Counted from the first letter of the stretch, positions 11,522 through 23,304 are shown. The stretch: DNA of 64,000 bases from Spiroplasma endosymbiont of Crioceris asparagi (GCF_964020035.1 NZ_OZ026475.1:186001-250000), one strand, 5' to 3'. The notes: generated from the sequence alone by a model not told the origin. Program-made: numbers and translations.

Positions 11522-12562
11522 ATGAAGTATGAAAAGGGACATTTAATTGATGATCGTTATGAAATAATATCTAAACTTGGCAATGGGGGAATGGCCGAGG
11601 TTTTTAAAGCGCTTGATACTGTTAACAACAAAATTGTGGCAATTAAAAAAGTTAATGAAGAAACAATTGTTAAAAAACAATCTCGTGAAAGATTTGATAT
11701 TGAAAAAGAATCTTTTGCAAAATTGGGATTAAATCCTTATGTTGTGAAATTATATGATGTCGTGCAAACAAAAGATGAATGAATCATTGTTTTAGAATGT
11801 GTTGATGGTGGAACATTAACTGAATTTTTAAAACGCTTTGTTAACATGAATAAAAATGAATTCAAATACTTTTTTAAACGTTTAAGCATTGCTTTAAAAG
11901 ATGCTCATAAATTAAAAATTTTTCACCGTGATATTAAATCAGATAATGTTCTTTTAACAAAAGATGGAAATGTTAAATTAGGAGACTTTGGAATTTCATT
12001 TATTGAAGGATTTTCAAGTGATGCTAGGGGAGAAATTATTGGGACACCCACATATATGGCACCAGAAATGTTTAATAAGCAACCAGTGTCAGAAAAAACA
12101 GATATTTATTCATTGGGGATTTTAATGTATTATGCTGCTACTGGTGAATTACCATTTACTAACTTTATTCCAAATAAAAAGAATGGTTATCGATTTATTA
12201 TTAAAAAACATGTTATGAATAAACCTTTAAGACCATCATTGATTAATCCTTTATTAGATTCAAAAATAGATAATATAATCATGAAAATGATTGAAAAAAA
12301 TCCTGTATATCGTTATGAAAATATGGATATGATTATTAAAGAAATTGAGTCAATCACTAGTGAAAAAAGTAATGATAAATTATACAAATATCATAAAAAA
12401 TCACAAGTTCTTGGAAAAGGAAAAACAACAAATATTAAAGTTTTAGATGACCTAGAAAGTATTCCATTTGCAAGTAAAAATAAATACTTTATTATTTTAT
12501 GCTCAATGTTTTTGTTTTTTGTATTTTGTTTTATAGGAGCAATCATTGTTAAGTATGCATAG
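11522..12562 (+). CDS. prkC: Membrane-anchored Ser/Thr protein kinase (no PASTA domains)
   Basis: Hanks-type kinase of 346 residues. Visible elements: glycine loop LGNGGMAEV, Lys42 in VAIKK, catalytic loop FHRDIKSDN (D137), DFG at residues 155-157, activation segment GTPTYMAPE. A single membrane span occupies roughly residues 320-342 and the chain ends three residues later, so the extracellular PASTA repeats of B. subtilis PrkC, which sense peptidoglycan fragments, are absent. That fits a cell without a wall. The stop overlaps the rsgA start by eight bases. TGA at 11780 is Trp. Confidence 0.94.
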
Positions 12563-13406
12563 AGTTATTAAAGTAAATAAAAAAAGCTTTAAAGTTTTTC
12601 TAGACAATAAAGAAGTTGAATGTTTTTATAAAGGTCAAAATCTTTGAAATAACCATAAAATTTTTGTTGGTGATTTTGTCGAAATTGTTCAAAAAGATGA
12701 TAAATATATTCTGGAAAAAATTCACGAACGCAAAAATTTTTTATATAGACCAAATGTTGCTAATGTAGATCGAGCAGTTATTGTTACTTCTTTAGAAAAC
12801 AGTGCAAAAGACACCTTTATACTAAATAAATATATTAGCTTTATTGAATTAAATAATATTAAACCAGTGCTTTTGTTTACAAAGAAAGATGTAAAAAATG
12901 ATATTTTTTTTAACATTGCCAATAATTATAAAAAGTTAAACTATGCAACATTTTTTATTTCAAATAATCAAATAGATAAAGAATATGATTTGTTTAAAAA
13001 AGAAATAAGTAATGGTTTAAATGTTTTCACAGGATTAACGGGAGCTGGTAAATCTACAACCTTAAATAATATTTTGAATAATCAAATTCAAAAAACTCAA
13101 GAAGTATCTGAATATACAAAAAGAGGAAAAAACACCACAACTTCATCAGAAATATTTTTATATAAAGATGGATTTATTATCGATACTCCTGGTTTTTCAT
13201 CATTTGAGATAAAAGATTTTACTAAACTTGATATTGCTCGTAGTTATGGTTTTTTAAAAGATAATTTTAATAAATGCAAATTTAAAGATTGTTTGCACAC
13301 CCCCGAAACACCAAGTTGCTTTATAATTGAATTTGTTAATAATAATGAACATGTCAAAATAATGTATGAAGATTATTTAAAATTAATTCAAGAGGTAAAA
13401 TATTAA
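12555..13406 (+). CDS. rsgA: Ribosome small-subunit GTPase RsgA
   Basis: Circularly permuted GTPase that checks late 30S maturation. In 283 residues: N-terminal OB fold, then the G4 motif FTKKD before G1 GLTGAGKST and G3 DTPGFSSFE, and a C-terminal zinc knuckle with CKFKDCLHTPETPSC. The permuted G4-G1-G3 order is diagnostic. The start lies inside the end of prkC (overlap 12555-12562), implying translational coupling. TGA at about 12645 is Trp. G1 has Thr where Ser is more usual, a conservative change. Confidence 0.95.
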
Positions 13407-13407
13407 T

Positions 13408-14070
13408 ATGAAAAAGGGAATTTCATTAAGCATTTTAAATGTTAATTTTTTAAATTTAAAACAAGAGTTAGAAAAATTTAAACAATTTGGAATTGAAACA
13501 TTACACTTTGATGTTATGGATTTTCATTTTGTGCCTAATTTATCATTTGGTCCAAAAATTTTAGAAGATATAACCAAAGAATTTGATTTTTATATTGATG
13601 CCCATATGATGGTTGAAATTAAAAATGATTTTAAAAATGTAGTTAATGTGTTCAAAAATGCTAAGGTAAATCAAATGACTTTTCATATAGAAGCGTTTTC
13701 AAATCAAAAGATTATTCAAATAATTGAATATTTAAAATCTCAAAATATTGCCGCTTCTATTGCTATCAAGCCGCAAACAAACATTACAGAAATAATTAAT
13801 TTATTGCCACTTGTAGATAATGTTTTAGTAATGAGTGTTGAACCTGGCTTTGGTGGACAAGCATTTATTCAAAGGGTTATTGAAAAAGTGGAAAAATTAA
13901 ATCAAATTAGAAATGATAATAAATACAAATATACAATTCAAATTGATGGCGGGATTAATGATCAAACTTACAAAATTGCCAAAACAGCTGGTGTTGATAA
14001 TTTTGTTGTGGGTAGTTTTCTTGCAAACAAAGATGACTTTAGTGAAAGGTTAAATAAATTTTATGAATAA
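13408..14070 (+). CDS. rpe: Ribulose-phosphate 3-epimerase
   Basis: Interconverts ribulose-5-phosphate and xylulose-5-phosphate in the pentose phosphate pathway. The 220-residue TIM barrel shows LHFDVMDFHFVPNLSFGP (metal-binding Asp and His), IDAHMMVE, VMSVEPGFGGQ and the final IDGGIN and VVGSF phosphate-binding loops. It starts one base after the rsgA stop and overlaps the next gene by eight bases, continuing the tightly packed operon. Confidence 0.96.
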   Translation: MKKGISLSILNVNFLNLKQELEKFKQFGIETLHFDVMDFHFVPNLSFGPKILEDITKEFDFYIDAHMMVEIKNDFKNVVNVFKNAKVNQMTFHIEAFSNQKIIQIIEYLKSQNIAASIAIKPQTNITEIINLLPLVDNVLVMSVEPGFGGQAFIQRVIEKVEKLNQIRNDNKYKYTIQIDGGINDQTYKIAKTAGVDNFVVGSFLANKDDFSERLNKFYE

Positions 14071-14680
14071 AAATGTTTTAATTTGTTGTGCAAAAAATAA
14101 ATTAAATTTTGATAAATTTCTAAACTTTAGTTTTATTGGTGTTGAAGGTGGCGCTATTGATTTGTTAGCTAAAAAAGTATCGCCAGAACTATTTATTGCA
14201 GACTTTGATAATGTTTCAGAAGAAGAATTTGATTTAATAAAAAAATCAGGAATTGAAACAATTGTTTTAAATCACAATAAAGATTTATTAGATGGTGAAG
14301 AGGCAATTATTGAAGCGCTTAAAAGAGGGGCAGAAAATATAACAATGGTGGTATCTCCCACAAGAAGAATGGATATGAATATTAGTCATTTGCACTTTAT
14401 CTATCAATATAATTTAAAAATTATAAGTGACAATAGTTTTTTATTTAAATTAAACAAGGGTATTAATGAAATTGATTTTAATAAATACCAAGATTATAAA
14501 TACATAAGTTTTATTTCAAAAGACAATGACACTAAAATTACTTTAAAAAACTTTTTGTATAATGCAAATGATTTAGATATTGCAAATTTATCAACATGAG
14601 CGTTTTCAAATCAATTTATTCCTTATCAAAATGGAATCGTACAATCAAACAACGAGATAATAATTATTTTCTCAAAATAA
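14063..14680 (+). CDS. thiN: Thiamine pyrophosphokinase
   Basis: Transfers pyrophosphate from ATP to thiamine to make the cofactor TPP. 205 residues. The N-terminal half has the family pattern GVEGGAIDLL, PELFIADFDNVS (metal-binding Asp residues) and NHNKDLLDGEEAI (normally KD.TD.E); the C-terminal half contains TRRMDMNISH, in the place of the GGR.DH motif, and a beta-rich thiamine-binding domain. The sequence is divergent but the position after rpe is the same as yloS/thiN in B. subtilis, which supports the call. It implies that thiamine is imported rather than made. Confidence 0.85.
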
Positions 14681-14706
14681 AAAAATCGGAGTAATCCGAT
14701 TTTTTT
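14681..14706. terminator. Bidirectional terminator between thiN and tRNA-Leu
   Basis: AAAAATCGGA (14681-14690) pairs with TCCGATTTTT (14695-14704), four-base loop, T run on the plus strand and A tract for the minus strand. It can serve thiN and the convergent tRNA gene. Confidence 0.85.
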
Positions 14707-14712
14707 GTCTAG

Positions 14713-14795
14713 TGGTGCCCCCTGTCGGGGTCGAACCGACACGGTTTCCCGGCAGATTTTGAGTCTGCTGCGTCTGCCAATTCCGCCAAGGGGGC
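14713..14795 (-). tRNA. tRNA-Leu (anticodon CAA)
   Basis: Read on the minus strand, a 7-bp acceptor stem GCCCCCT/AGGGGGC, a D arm with GGCAGACG, a 5-bp anticodon stem around the loop CTCAAAA (anticodon CAA, reads TTG), a long variable arm typical of tRNA-Leu, and a T arm with GGTTCGACCCC. The CCA end is encoded (14713-14715). The long variable arm plus CAA anticodon identifies leucine. Confidence 0.95.
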
Positions 14796-14828
14796 ATATA
14801 AATAAATTATATTATTAAACAAAATAAA

Positions 14829-14851
14829 AAACTACACAAAATGCAGCTTTT
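14829..14851 (-). terminator. Terminator after rpmB
   Basis: On the minus strand, AAAGCTGCA pairs with TGTAGTTTT through two G-U pairs and is followed by six or more T residues, seven bases after the rpmB stop. Confidence 0.65.
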
Positions 14852-14857
14852 TATTCT

Positions 14858-15055
14858 TTACATTAATTCTTCATTTTTCTTTAAAGTTTTTAAAGTTCTT
14901 GCAGATACTTTAATAGTCATAACTTTACCTTTTTCATCAGTAACTTTAATTTTTTGTAAATTTAAATTTCATTTTCTTTTTGTAGCATTTAAAGCATGAG
15001 ATCTAGAATTTCCAGATAATGCTTTTTTGCCAGTAATAAAGTCTTTTCTAGCCAT
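14858..15055 (-). CDS. rpmB: 50S ribosomal protein L28
   Basis: 65-residue ribosomal protein. The N-terminus [20 protein letters not shown] and the [10 protein letters not shown] segment (Trp from TGA) match L28. It lies between thiN and the Asp23-like gene exactly as in B. subtilis, but here it is on the minus strand, divergent from the Asp23-like gene. No cysteines are present, so this is the zinc-free form. Confidence 0.95.
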
Positions 15056-15174
15056 ATATTTCACCAACCTATATTTTGAATACTTAATAATAATAACAAA
15101 AAAAAATATTCTTTTTGTTTTTTTTTTAAATAATATAAAATAATATGTAGGTAAAATGTTTCAGGTAAAATTTA

Positions 15175-15504
15175 ATGGAAAAAAATAGACACAAAATATT
15201 AGAAATAATTAAGGAAGAAGTTTCAAGGGTTCCCGGAGTATCTTCTTTTGCAAGATTTGATTCTGATGAAAAAGGATACGCTACAACTGACAAAGTTGAA
15301 GAAGCCGTGGAGTTTTTTAAAGACGACTTTGAAAACAAAATAATTATTCATGTAACTATATTAAGCAATATTAATATTAAAAATCTTGCTGAAGAAGTTC
15401 AAGAACATTTAAAATTAAGAATCGATAAACTACTTGATTATATTGATGAGTATCAAATCGATCTTTACGTTGAGGGCATAAAGTCTAAAACATTGAACAA
15501 TTAA
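15175..15504 (+). CDS. Asp23/YloU family protein
   Basis: 109-residue acidic protein of the alkaline-shock Asp23 (DUF322) family. It shows the SRVPGVSSFARFD segment near the start and an alternating beta/alpha pattern ending in VQEHLKLRIDKLLDYI. Its place directly before the DAK-type kinase gene matches the yloU-yloV pair of B. subtilis. The molecular role is not settled; family members associate with the membrane or with cell-envelope stress. The ribosome site is weak (AGGT at about 15163). Confidence 0.85.
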   Translation: MEKNRHKILEIIKEEVSRVPGVSSFARFDSDEKGYATTDKVEEAVEFFKDDFENKIIIHVTILSNINIKNLAEEVQEHLKLRIDKLLDYIDEYQIDLYVEGIKSKTLNN

Positions 15505-15528
15505 CATATAAATAAATAGGAGTATAAA

Positions 15529-17220
15529 ATGTCAAATGTCAAATTTTTAAAGAACGCCATTGAAAGTGGTGTTAACAATATTTATAACTTTCATCCTCAA
15601 ATTGATAAGTTAAACGTATTCCCAATCCCAGATGGCGATACAGGTACAAACATGAATCTTACTTGTACAAGTGGATTCGCTGAAATTTCTAAAATAACAA
15701 GTTTTGAAAATTCAGGTGCATTAATGCAAAAATTCTCTAGAGGATTAATAATGTCTGCTAGAGGTAATTCAGGAGTTATTTTTTCACAAATAATTAAAGG
15801 GTTTGCAACACAATTTGAAGGAAAAGATATCATTACTGTAGCTGAATGAGTTGCAGGATTTGAAAAAGCAAAAACAATTGCTTATGAAGCTGTTATGAAA
15901 CCAGTTGAAGGAACTATTTTAACTGTAATTCGTGAAACTTCTGCAGCACTAAGCGAAGCTTTCAAAAAAAATCCTTCAATGACAATGAATGAATTTTGAG
16001 CACTTGTTGTTAAAGAAGCAAATGTTTCATTAGATAACACACCAAATTTATTGGAAATCTTAAAAAAAGTTGGTGTAGTTGATTCTGGGGGATTCGGATT
16101 AGTTAAATTTTTTGAAGGTATTGAAAAATTTGTTAGAACTAAAAAAATTATTGCTAAATCTAAAAAACTAGAAACCAATTTGGGTGAAAATGTTAATATG
16201 GATTTAGAAGATGAAGAATTTGGATACTGTACAGAAGCCATTGTTATGTTGTCTTCACAATACATCAAAAATATTAACGTTAAAGAAATTAGATCAAAAT
16301 TTGAAAGTTTTGGTAATACTTCAATTGTTGTTGTTTCAGATAATGATATTTTAAAAGTACATACTCATGCCTTAAAACCAGGTCAAATCTTAGATACTTT
16401 ACAAGAGTATGGGGATTTTCAAACTATAAAAGTTGAAAACATGACTTTACAATCAGATAAACATGTTAAAGGTGGAAATCCAAATGTTAAAAAAGGTGTT
16501 GTTATTGATAAAACAATGACAATTATCGATAGCCAAATTGAAGAACCAAAAAGATTATTAAATAAATCAGCTATTATTGCTGTTGTTCCTTCTAAAAAAA
16601 TTCAAGATTACTTCAAAGAAGAATTGGGTGTTGATTTTGTTATTAATGGTGGACCTAAAATGAACCCATCAACAAATCACTTTTTAAAAGCAATTTCTGA
16701 AGTTGATGCTAAAGACGTTTACATTCTTCCTAATGACTCAAATATTATAATGAGTGCTAATCAAGCAAAAGAATTAGAAAAAAAATCAAGAGTTCATGTT
16801 TTACCAACTAAAACACTTGTTGCTGGAATGACTGCTATTTTAAATATTGATCACGACGAAAGTGCTAAGAAAAATATTTCTAATGTTACAAAATCATTGA
16901 AAAATTTAGTTTCAATTTCACTATCTAAATCAACTAGAAACGTAAAAATTGATGGTGTAAATATTAAAGAAAATGACTGTTTAGCTATGGTTAATGGTAA
17001 AGTTTATGCTTCACACAAAGACACTAAAGAAATTATTAAAAAATGTCTTAAAGACCACATTAAACCAAAAACAGAAATAATTACTATTTTTAAAGGTATG
17101 GATGCAACATATAAAGATGTAAATTTCTTAAGAAAATTCTTAGATGAAAACTATGATGTTGAATATGAAATTGTTGACGGTGATCAAGAAATCTATCCAT
17201 TCTTAATATCTATTGAATAA
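15529..17220 (+). CDS. fakA: Fatty acid kinase catalytic subunit (DAK1/YloV family)
   Basis: 563 residues. In staphylococci FakA phosphorylates fatty acids presented by FakB proteins to give acyl-phosphates for phospholipid synthesis. The N-terminal DhaL kinase domain (about 1-200) has the Mg/ATP motif FPIPDGDTGTNM and ARGNSGVIFSQ, VDSGGFGL closes the domain, and the C-terminal half is the DegV-like/YloV region. TGA at 15847 and 15997 are Trp. The gene plsX, whose product uses or makes acyl-phosphate, follows after the large permease gene, which makes the pathway assignment coherent. No fakB is in the window. Confidence 0.92.
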
Positions 17221-17241
17221 AACAGAAGAGCGGAACCTAAA

Positions 17242-20200
17242 ATGAATAAAATTATAAAATCCTACATTAAATTATTTTCAAAAACTCTTATAGAAACTTT
17301 TGGTACAATAATTTTTATTGGATTTTTTATTTTGATATGTCTTCCGCTTTTGTCATGTCCATTGCAAATAGTCGCGTTTTCGAATCAAATTGAACAAAAA
17401 ACTAATAAATGAGATTATAGTTTCCAAGTAAGTAAAATGAATACTGAAAATGTAGATTTTAAAAAAAATAAAAGTAATGCAATTTCTATTAAATTATTGG
17501 AACAATCTTTAGATTATATGTTGACTCATAATGGAGATCAATTTGGAAAATATAAACTAAAAAATAATATTGATTCACAAGAAATTCAATTATTTTCTAA
17601 TTTTCCTAAATTACCAAACATAAATACAAAATTAAAAGATATATTAAATTTAAAATTTTCAATTGAAATTGATAATACAAAAAAATCAATTATTATTGAT
17701 GAATCAGAAAATAACAAAGAAAACAAAGATCTTTTTAAATACATATTATTGTTTCATGTTACAAAAAATTTATTTGATGCAAAAATAAACTACGCTAATG
17801 ATTTTTCAAAAATTTTTAAAAATTCTTATAACAAATTAGTTGAAGGAAAAACCAAAAAAGAAAAAGAAAAAATTAATAGTCAATTTGTTATAAAAAATAA
17901 CGAAATTTATGAGAATTCAAATGATAATAATATTGTTAAGTCATGACTAGAAAAAATTGGTCAATCATATTCTGGTGATCTCTGGGCAATGTTTACTAAT
18001 GATGTTTTAACCCAAATGAAAATACAAAATAGTAAGATAAATAATTTGTATAATGTTTCTAGTAATAGGGATGTACTTAACTTTTTTAGTGTTAAACGAA
18101 CACCTCAAGAAGAAAAAGATTGTTTTAATAATTTAGTAATAACAAAAGGGGACTATCCAAATAAAAAAGTAGAAGACAACGACGGTTATTTTCAAGCTGC
18201 AGTTAATCAAAGATTTTTAGACTATCATCAATATAAACTTGGTCAAAAAGTAGAAATTCCAATTAATGATAGTGGTTTAATAAACTCTAAATATAATCAA
18301 AAGTTAAAAATTCAGTTTACTTCAATTGGATATCGTTATCAAAATTTATCTCCAGAACAATGGCAATTAACAGCTGATTATAATGGCGCAAATTATGCTA
18401 ATATTTTTATGCAAGAAAAAGATTTAAATAACATTATTTCTGAAGCAAAAAACAACACAAATTTAATGTTTTATATTAAAGATGAAGCAGATAAAAAGTT
18501 AAATTTATTAAAAACAAAAATAAATAGTAAAGATGAAAACTTCTTTGCGTCAAATGTAACATCAGTAGTTTATTTTTCAGATGATATTTTATTTGGTAAT
18601 GTAAAGATTGCTAATATATTAATGATAATGTATTCTACTTTATTTTTTGCAATGATCGCTTTAGCTTTCGGATTTATTATTTATGTACAAAAAAAAGAAC
18701 TATCAGGCACAAGAAAACAAATGGGAGTTTTCAAATCTATTGGTTATAGCAAGTGATCACTTTCAGTTCCCTCAACAATTAAAATTATAATTATTATGTA
18801 TGTTGGAATTACTTTTGGATATTTAATTTCAATGCCAATGCAAGTTAAAGTATTTAATACTCAATATAGCAAAATGATGGTCTTTAGTATTCAACATGTC
18901 TTTCATAGTTTGTGGTTTATGTCAATTTTGTTTATTGCCTTGCCGGTATTCTTTACAATAATAGGATATTTAATAATTTTAAATTATTTAAAAGAATCAC
19001 CACTATCACTTATGAGTGATTCTACTACTACTAAAACTAGTCAAAAATGATATAAAATTTTATTAATTTTACAACCATATATTTTATTATTTATTTGATT
19101 TAATAGGCTTGTAGGAAAAATACTTAGCCGATGATCATGGGGATTTAAACATAAATTACAAACAGCATTTTTGGCTAAATCAAAAGGAAAGTTTGTAATT
19201 ATTATTACCCTTTACTCATTAATGTCACTTGCTCTAATGCTTGAAATAAGAATGGTTTATGCAATGCAAACTCTATTTTATCAACCATATGTTCATTTAA
19301 AAAACTCTGTTGATCACTATGACAATATTTTAGGACCTAAACTAAATATTAATAATGACGATAAAGATAAATATGGAAAAACATCAAAAATAGATTATGA
19401 ATATGACAAAATTTATAACATTAACTATTTAAATCTTAATGGTCATAGTACTAAATATTTATTGGAGCATAAAGAAGATTTTAAAGATAAATTCGATTAT
19501 AATTTTCACACACACTTTCATTTAATTTGTAAAGCATTAAATAATACTCTTGAAGATAAAGAGATTAGTGAATTTATTAATAAAAATAATATTCCAAATT
19601 CTAATGATAATATTGTTGACTATATAAGAGCTTGGTTTATTGCTTGTGCATTTTTCGAAGTAGAAATGCAAAACAATAATACTAATCAATCTAAAACATC
19701 TCAAGAATGATTAGAGTATTATAAAAATGAAATTGAAAATACAGAAAATATAAATAAAGCTAAATCTGATGTAGATTATATTAAAGAAAATAAACGACTT
19801 CCAGATTCTGATAATAAAAAAAATACATTAATGTTTATGCAAATGGATTTATATGATAAAAAAATTAAAGCATTTAGTGCTAATGATTTTTTAACTTCAT
19901 TTAATGAATTGCAAAGAATAATTAACAAATATAATAAGAATTCAAAAGAAAATAGTTTATCAAGTATAAAAAATAAAGATGATTCTATTTGAGATGATCT
20001 TCCACAAATAAATTTAAATAATTCAGTATTGTTAAAAAAAGTAGTGCCCTTGTTAATGAAACAAAGAAGTGGCAATAACACTTTATGTGCTTTAAACGGT
20101 ATTATATTTGATGGAAAACAAGAAACTATGGTCAATAGTTTTGATTTAAATTTTGATAAACTAGGAGCTGTACATCCAAATTTAGTTTTAACTCAAACTA

Positions 20201-21282
20201 AAAATAATGATTTTGGAAACATTGCAAATACTTATGATCTTTCAAATAAAAATAAAAAACAATTGAAAAAACTTCTGAATTTAGGAAATAATGGTAAACC
20301 AATAGTTAATGAAGATGGTTCAATTAATGGAATTATATCTGCGCGTCTCTCAAAATGATATGGTGCAAAAATTGGGGACACTGTTAATACCTTTATCGAA
20401 ACAAAACCAATAAAAGTGCATGTAGTTGGTATACAGGAGTCTTCAACATATGAAGATGGAATTATTGCTGACGCCGATCAATTTTGAGCTACTTATGCAA
20501 GTAAAATGATTCAAAATCATGAATTTATAAGAAAATTTGATAAAAATGATAAAAATAAAGATATAAACTTAAAAAATGTTTACTCTTGAAATCGAATTAT
20601 TAGTAATAAAAAACAATTTTATGGAAAACTAAGTTCAGGAATTTCTACTGATAATATAAGTGTAGGTCAAGATAGTATGTGTATATCTAGTCGTTTTATT
20701 CTTGAAAATGAAAAAAACTTTTCAAGCAATCATTGATTTTTTGAATTTGCAATTGGTTGAGAAAATGATGACTTTAATCATGTTGAGGTATGTAATTTCT
20801 TAGTATTTACTCTTTCTGGAAAAGAATTTAACTTAAATCTTAACTATTCATACTTTATTCAAAAATTACTAATTAAAATTCAAATTCAAAGTTCAATTGA
20901 AATTATGATATTTGATACAGTTATACTAATTTTCTTAATGATAATTTTATTTATTATATTAATTAAATTTATTATTTTTGATTCTAAAAATATAATAATA
21001 TTGTTACGTTCATTTGGATATAGAGACAGAGAAATAAACTTTATTATTTTAGGAAAATATGCAACATATAGTGTGGGTTCATTCCTACTAATGTATTTTG
21101 CTAACTACATGCTATGAAAAATAATTGAAAATATTATTTGAGATAAAGCAAAACTAGTTTTTCATACACCAACGGTTGTTTGAATGGGATATTTAGTTTT
21201 TGCTCTTATTGAATCTATTGTATTATTATGTTGATTAGCTGGTGAAAAATATATTAAAAAATTACCATTGTCAAGATTATAG
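17242..21282 (+). CDS. Giant FtsX-like ABC transporter permease
   Basis: One continuous 1346-residue frame once its many TGA codons are read as Trp. Membrane spans: one at residues 14-36, a cluster at about 457-482, 517-540, 555-580, 612-626 and 652-672, and a C-terminal group at about 1222-1245, 1272-1292 and 1313-1335. Between them lie two large hydrophilic domains (about 40-450 and 675-1215), presumably outside the cell. GTRKQMGVFKSIGYSKW after a span, and LLRSFGYRDREIN in the C-terminal group, are the coupling-loop motifs of FtsX/MacB permeases, so the protein is a tandem duplicated permease. No ATPase gene is adjacent; its partner must be elsewhere. It is inserted between fakA and plsX, four bases from the plsX ribosome site. 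Confidence 0.85.
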
Positions 21283-21292
21283 GAGTAAACAT

Positions 21293-22288
21293 ATGGAAAA
21301 AATAAAAATCGCTTTTGATATAATGGGCTCAGATGAAGGTCCAATTGTTGCAATTAATGCAGCCTTAAATTTCATTAAAAAAAATAAAGATGTCATTCTT
21401 TATTTGGTTGGTGATGAAAAAATTATTAAAGAAAAAATTAAACAAGAAAAAGACAATTTAAAAATAGTTCCAGCGACACAACAAATTGAAATGACTGATG
21501 GAATTTTTGAGATTAGAAGAAAAAAAGATTCTTCAATGGCCAAGTCATTAGAATTAGTAAAAGATAATGTTGTTGATGCTATGATTACGGCTGGAGCAAC
21601 AGCACCATATATTGCTGGATGTCATTTAGTATTAGGCGAAATGCCAGGAATTTCAAGACCAGGATTTATGCCAATAATTCCCACAATGAAAAAAGGTCGA
21701 GTTACATGTTTATTAGATGTTGGAGCAAACTTAGAAAATGATCCTAATGATTTAGTAAATTATGCATTAATGGCAAGTGTTTATCAAAAAGAAATTCTTA
21801 ACAATAGTGATCCATTAATTGGATTATTAAACATTGGTGAAGAAGAATCAAAGGGTAAAGATTTACAAAAACAAACTTTTAAACTATTAAAAGCTAATGA
21901 AAAAATTAATTTCTTTGGAAATATTGAAGGAAGGGATATTTTTTCTGGAAAAGTAGATGTTATTGTAAGTGATGGATATAGTGGAAATATTTTATTAAAA
22001 ACTATGGAAGGATCTGCTAAAGCTGTAACCCAACTTTTTAAAGACCACATTACAAAAACTATCATAAGAAAAATTGCGTGTTTATTTTTATTAAGAGCAT
22101 TTAAAAGTATGAAAAAAACAATGGACGTTAGAGATTATGGTGGGGCAATACTTTTAGGAGTTAATGGAATTGTTTTCAAAGCACATGGTTCAAGTGATGA
22201 AAAAGGTTTTGCAGCAACATTAAGATTTGCTAAAGAAGCTGTAAAACATGACGTTTTAAACAAAATAAAAGAAAAAGTACAAGGATAA
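21293..22288 (+). CDS. plsX: Phosphate acyltransferase PlsX
   Basis: Converts acyl-ACP and acyl-phosphate in the first stage of phosphatidic acid synthesis. 331 residues with AFDIMGSDEGP at the N-terminus, TAGATAPYIAG, CLLDVGANLEN, LLNIGEEESKG, VSDGYSGNILLKTMEG and AILLGVNGIVFKAHGSS, all conserved in PlsX. AGGAG at 21281-21285 fixes the start at ATG 21293, after the overlapping end of the permease gene. The following rnc starts one base after its stop. Confidence 0.96.
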   Translation: MEKIKIAFDIMGSDEGPIVAINAALNFIKKNKDVILYLVGDEKIIKEKIKQEKDNLKIVPATQQIEMTDGIFEIRRKKDSSMAKSLELVKDNVVDAMITAGATAPYIAGCHLVLGEMPGISRPGFMPIIPTMKKGRVTCLLDVGANLENDPNDLVNYALMASVYQKEILNNSDPLIGLLNIGEEESKGKDLQKQTFKLLKANEKINFFGNIEGRDIFSGKVDVIVSDGYSGNILLKTMEGSAKAVTQLFKDHITKTIIRKIACLFLLRAFKSMKKTMDVRDYGGAILLGVNGIVFKAHGSSDEKGFAATLRFAKEAVKHDVLNKIKEKVQG

Positions 22289-22289
22289 A

Positions 22290-22994
22290 ATGAGAGAACT
22301 ATTACTAGAATATGGAATTGAAATTAAAGAAATGAGTTATTTTGATGAAGCTTTAACACACAATTCATATGCAAATGAACATGGAACACCAATTACTTAT
22401 CAAAGATTAGAATTTTTGGGTGATGCTATTTTACAACTTAAAGTTAGTGAATATTTATTTAATAATTTTAAAACCTATAATGAAGGACTAATGACTAAAT
22501 ATCGTAGTGCCATTGTTAGGGAAGAATCACTTTCATATATTGTTAAAAACATGGGTTTAGGAAAATTAATTAAACTTGGTGCTGGAGAGATTCAATCAAA
22601 AGGTCATGAAAAAAATTCAATACTTGCAGATATTTACGAATCAGTTACTGCTGCAATATATCTAGATTCCGGAATGGAAGTTGTTGAACAATGATTAAAT
22701 AAAACATTATTTATTTCAAGCAACATTTCATATTTTTTAGACAAAACTCATGATTATAAATCTGAATTGCAAGAATTAATTCAATTAGAAAAACGTGATC
22801 AATTAGTTTATAAAGTAATTAATTGTGAAAAAAATGAATACAACCAACAAAACTTTACTGTCAATGTTTCTGTTGAAAATATTGTTTATGGTACAGGAGA
22901 GGGAAATAATAAAAAAGCCGCAGAACAAAATGCAGCAAAAGACGCACTATCAAAATTAAGAAATCTTAAAGGAGTAAAACATGCCAATAATTAA
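22290..22994 (+). CDS. rnc: Ribonuclease III
   Basis: Double-strand-specific endoribonuclease that cuts the processing stalks of rRNA precursors; candidate stalks are visible in this window at 54108 and 55835. 234 residues: RNase III domain with signature RLEFLGDAILQ, ILADIYESVTAAIYLD for the second catalytic acid pair, and a C-terminal dsRNA-binding domain (about 160-230) with GTGEGNNKKAAEQNAAKDAL. TGA at 22692 is Trp. Order plsX-rnc-smc matches Firmicutes. Confidence 0.97.
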
Positions 22995-23304
22995 ATTTAG
23001 TGGAATTGATAAAAAAGAAATTTTAGAATATTCAAAAAAAGTTAATGAATTATCAAAATTAGTAAATGCAGATCCTGAAAATATTTTATTTATAAATGAT
23101 AATTCTGAGATCAGCAAATCTCCAAAAGGGGTTGAACTTCTATACATTACTATTGAATGAATGGCAAGACCTGACAAACAACAATTAGTTGTTAACAATT
23201 TAATGGAGCATTTTAAAAAAGAAAATCGTAATATATTTATTTTTATTACTAATGTAGATGGAATGTTATATGTTAATTGTAATAAAAAAGGAATTTCTAA
23301 TTAA
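22981..23304 (+). CDS. DUF1904-like small protein
   Basis: 107-residue protein whose ATG lies inside the last codons of rnc (14-base overlap), preceded by AAAGGAG. It starts MPIIKFSGIDKKEIL and has an IEWMARPDKQQ motif (Trp from TGA) followed by FIFITNVDGMLYVN. This resembles the DUF1904/4-oxalocrotonate-tautomerase-like fold, with Pro after the initiator Met, but catalytic activity is unproven. Position between rnc and smc suggests housekeeping expression. Confidence 0.7.
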
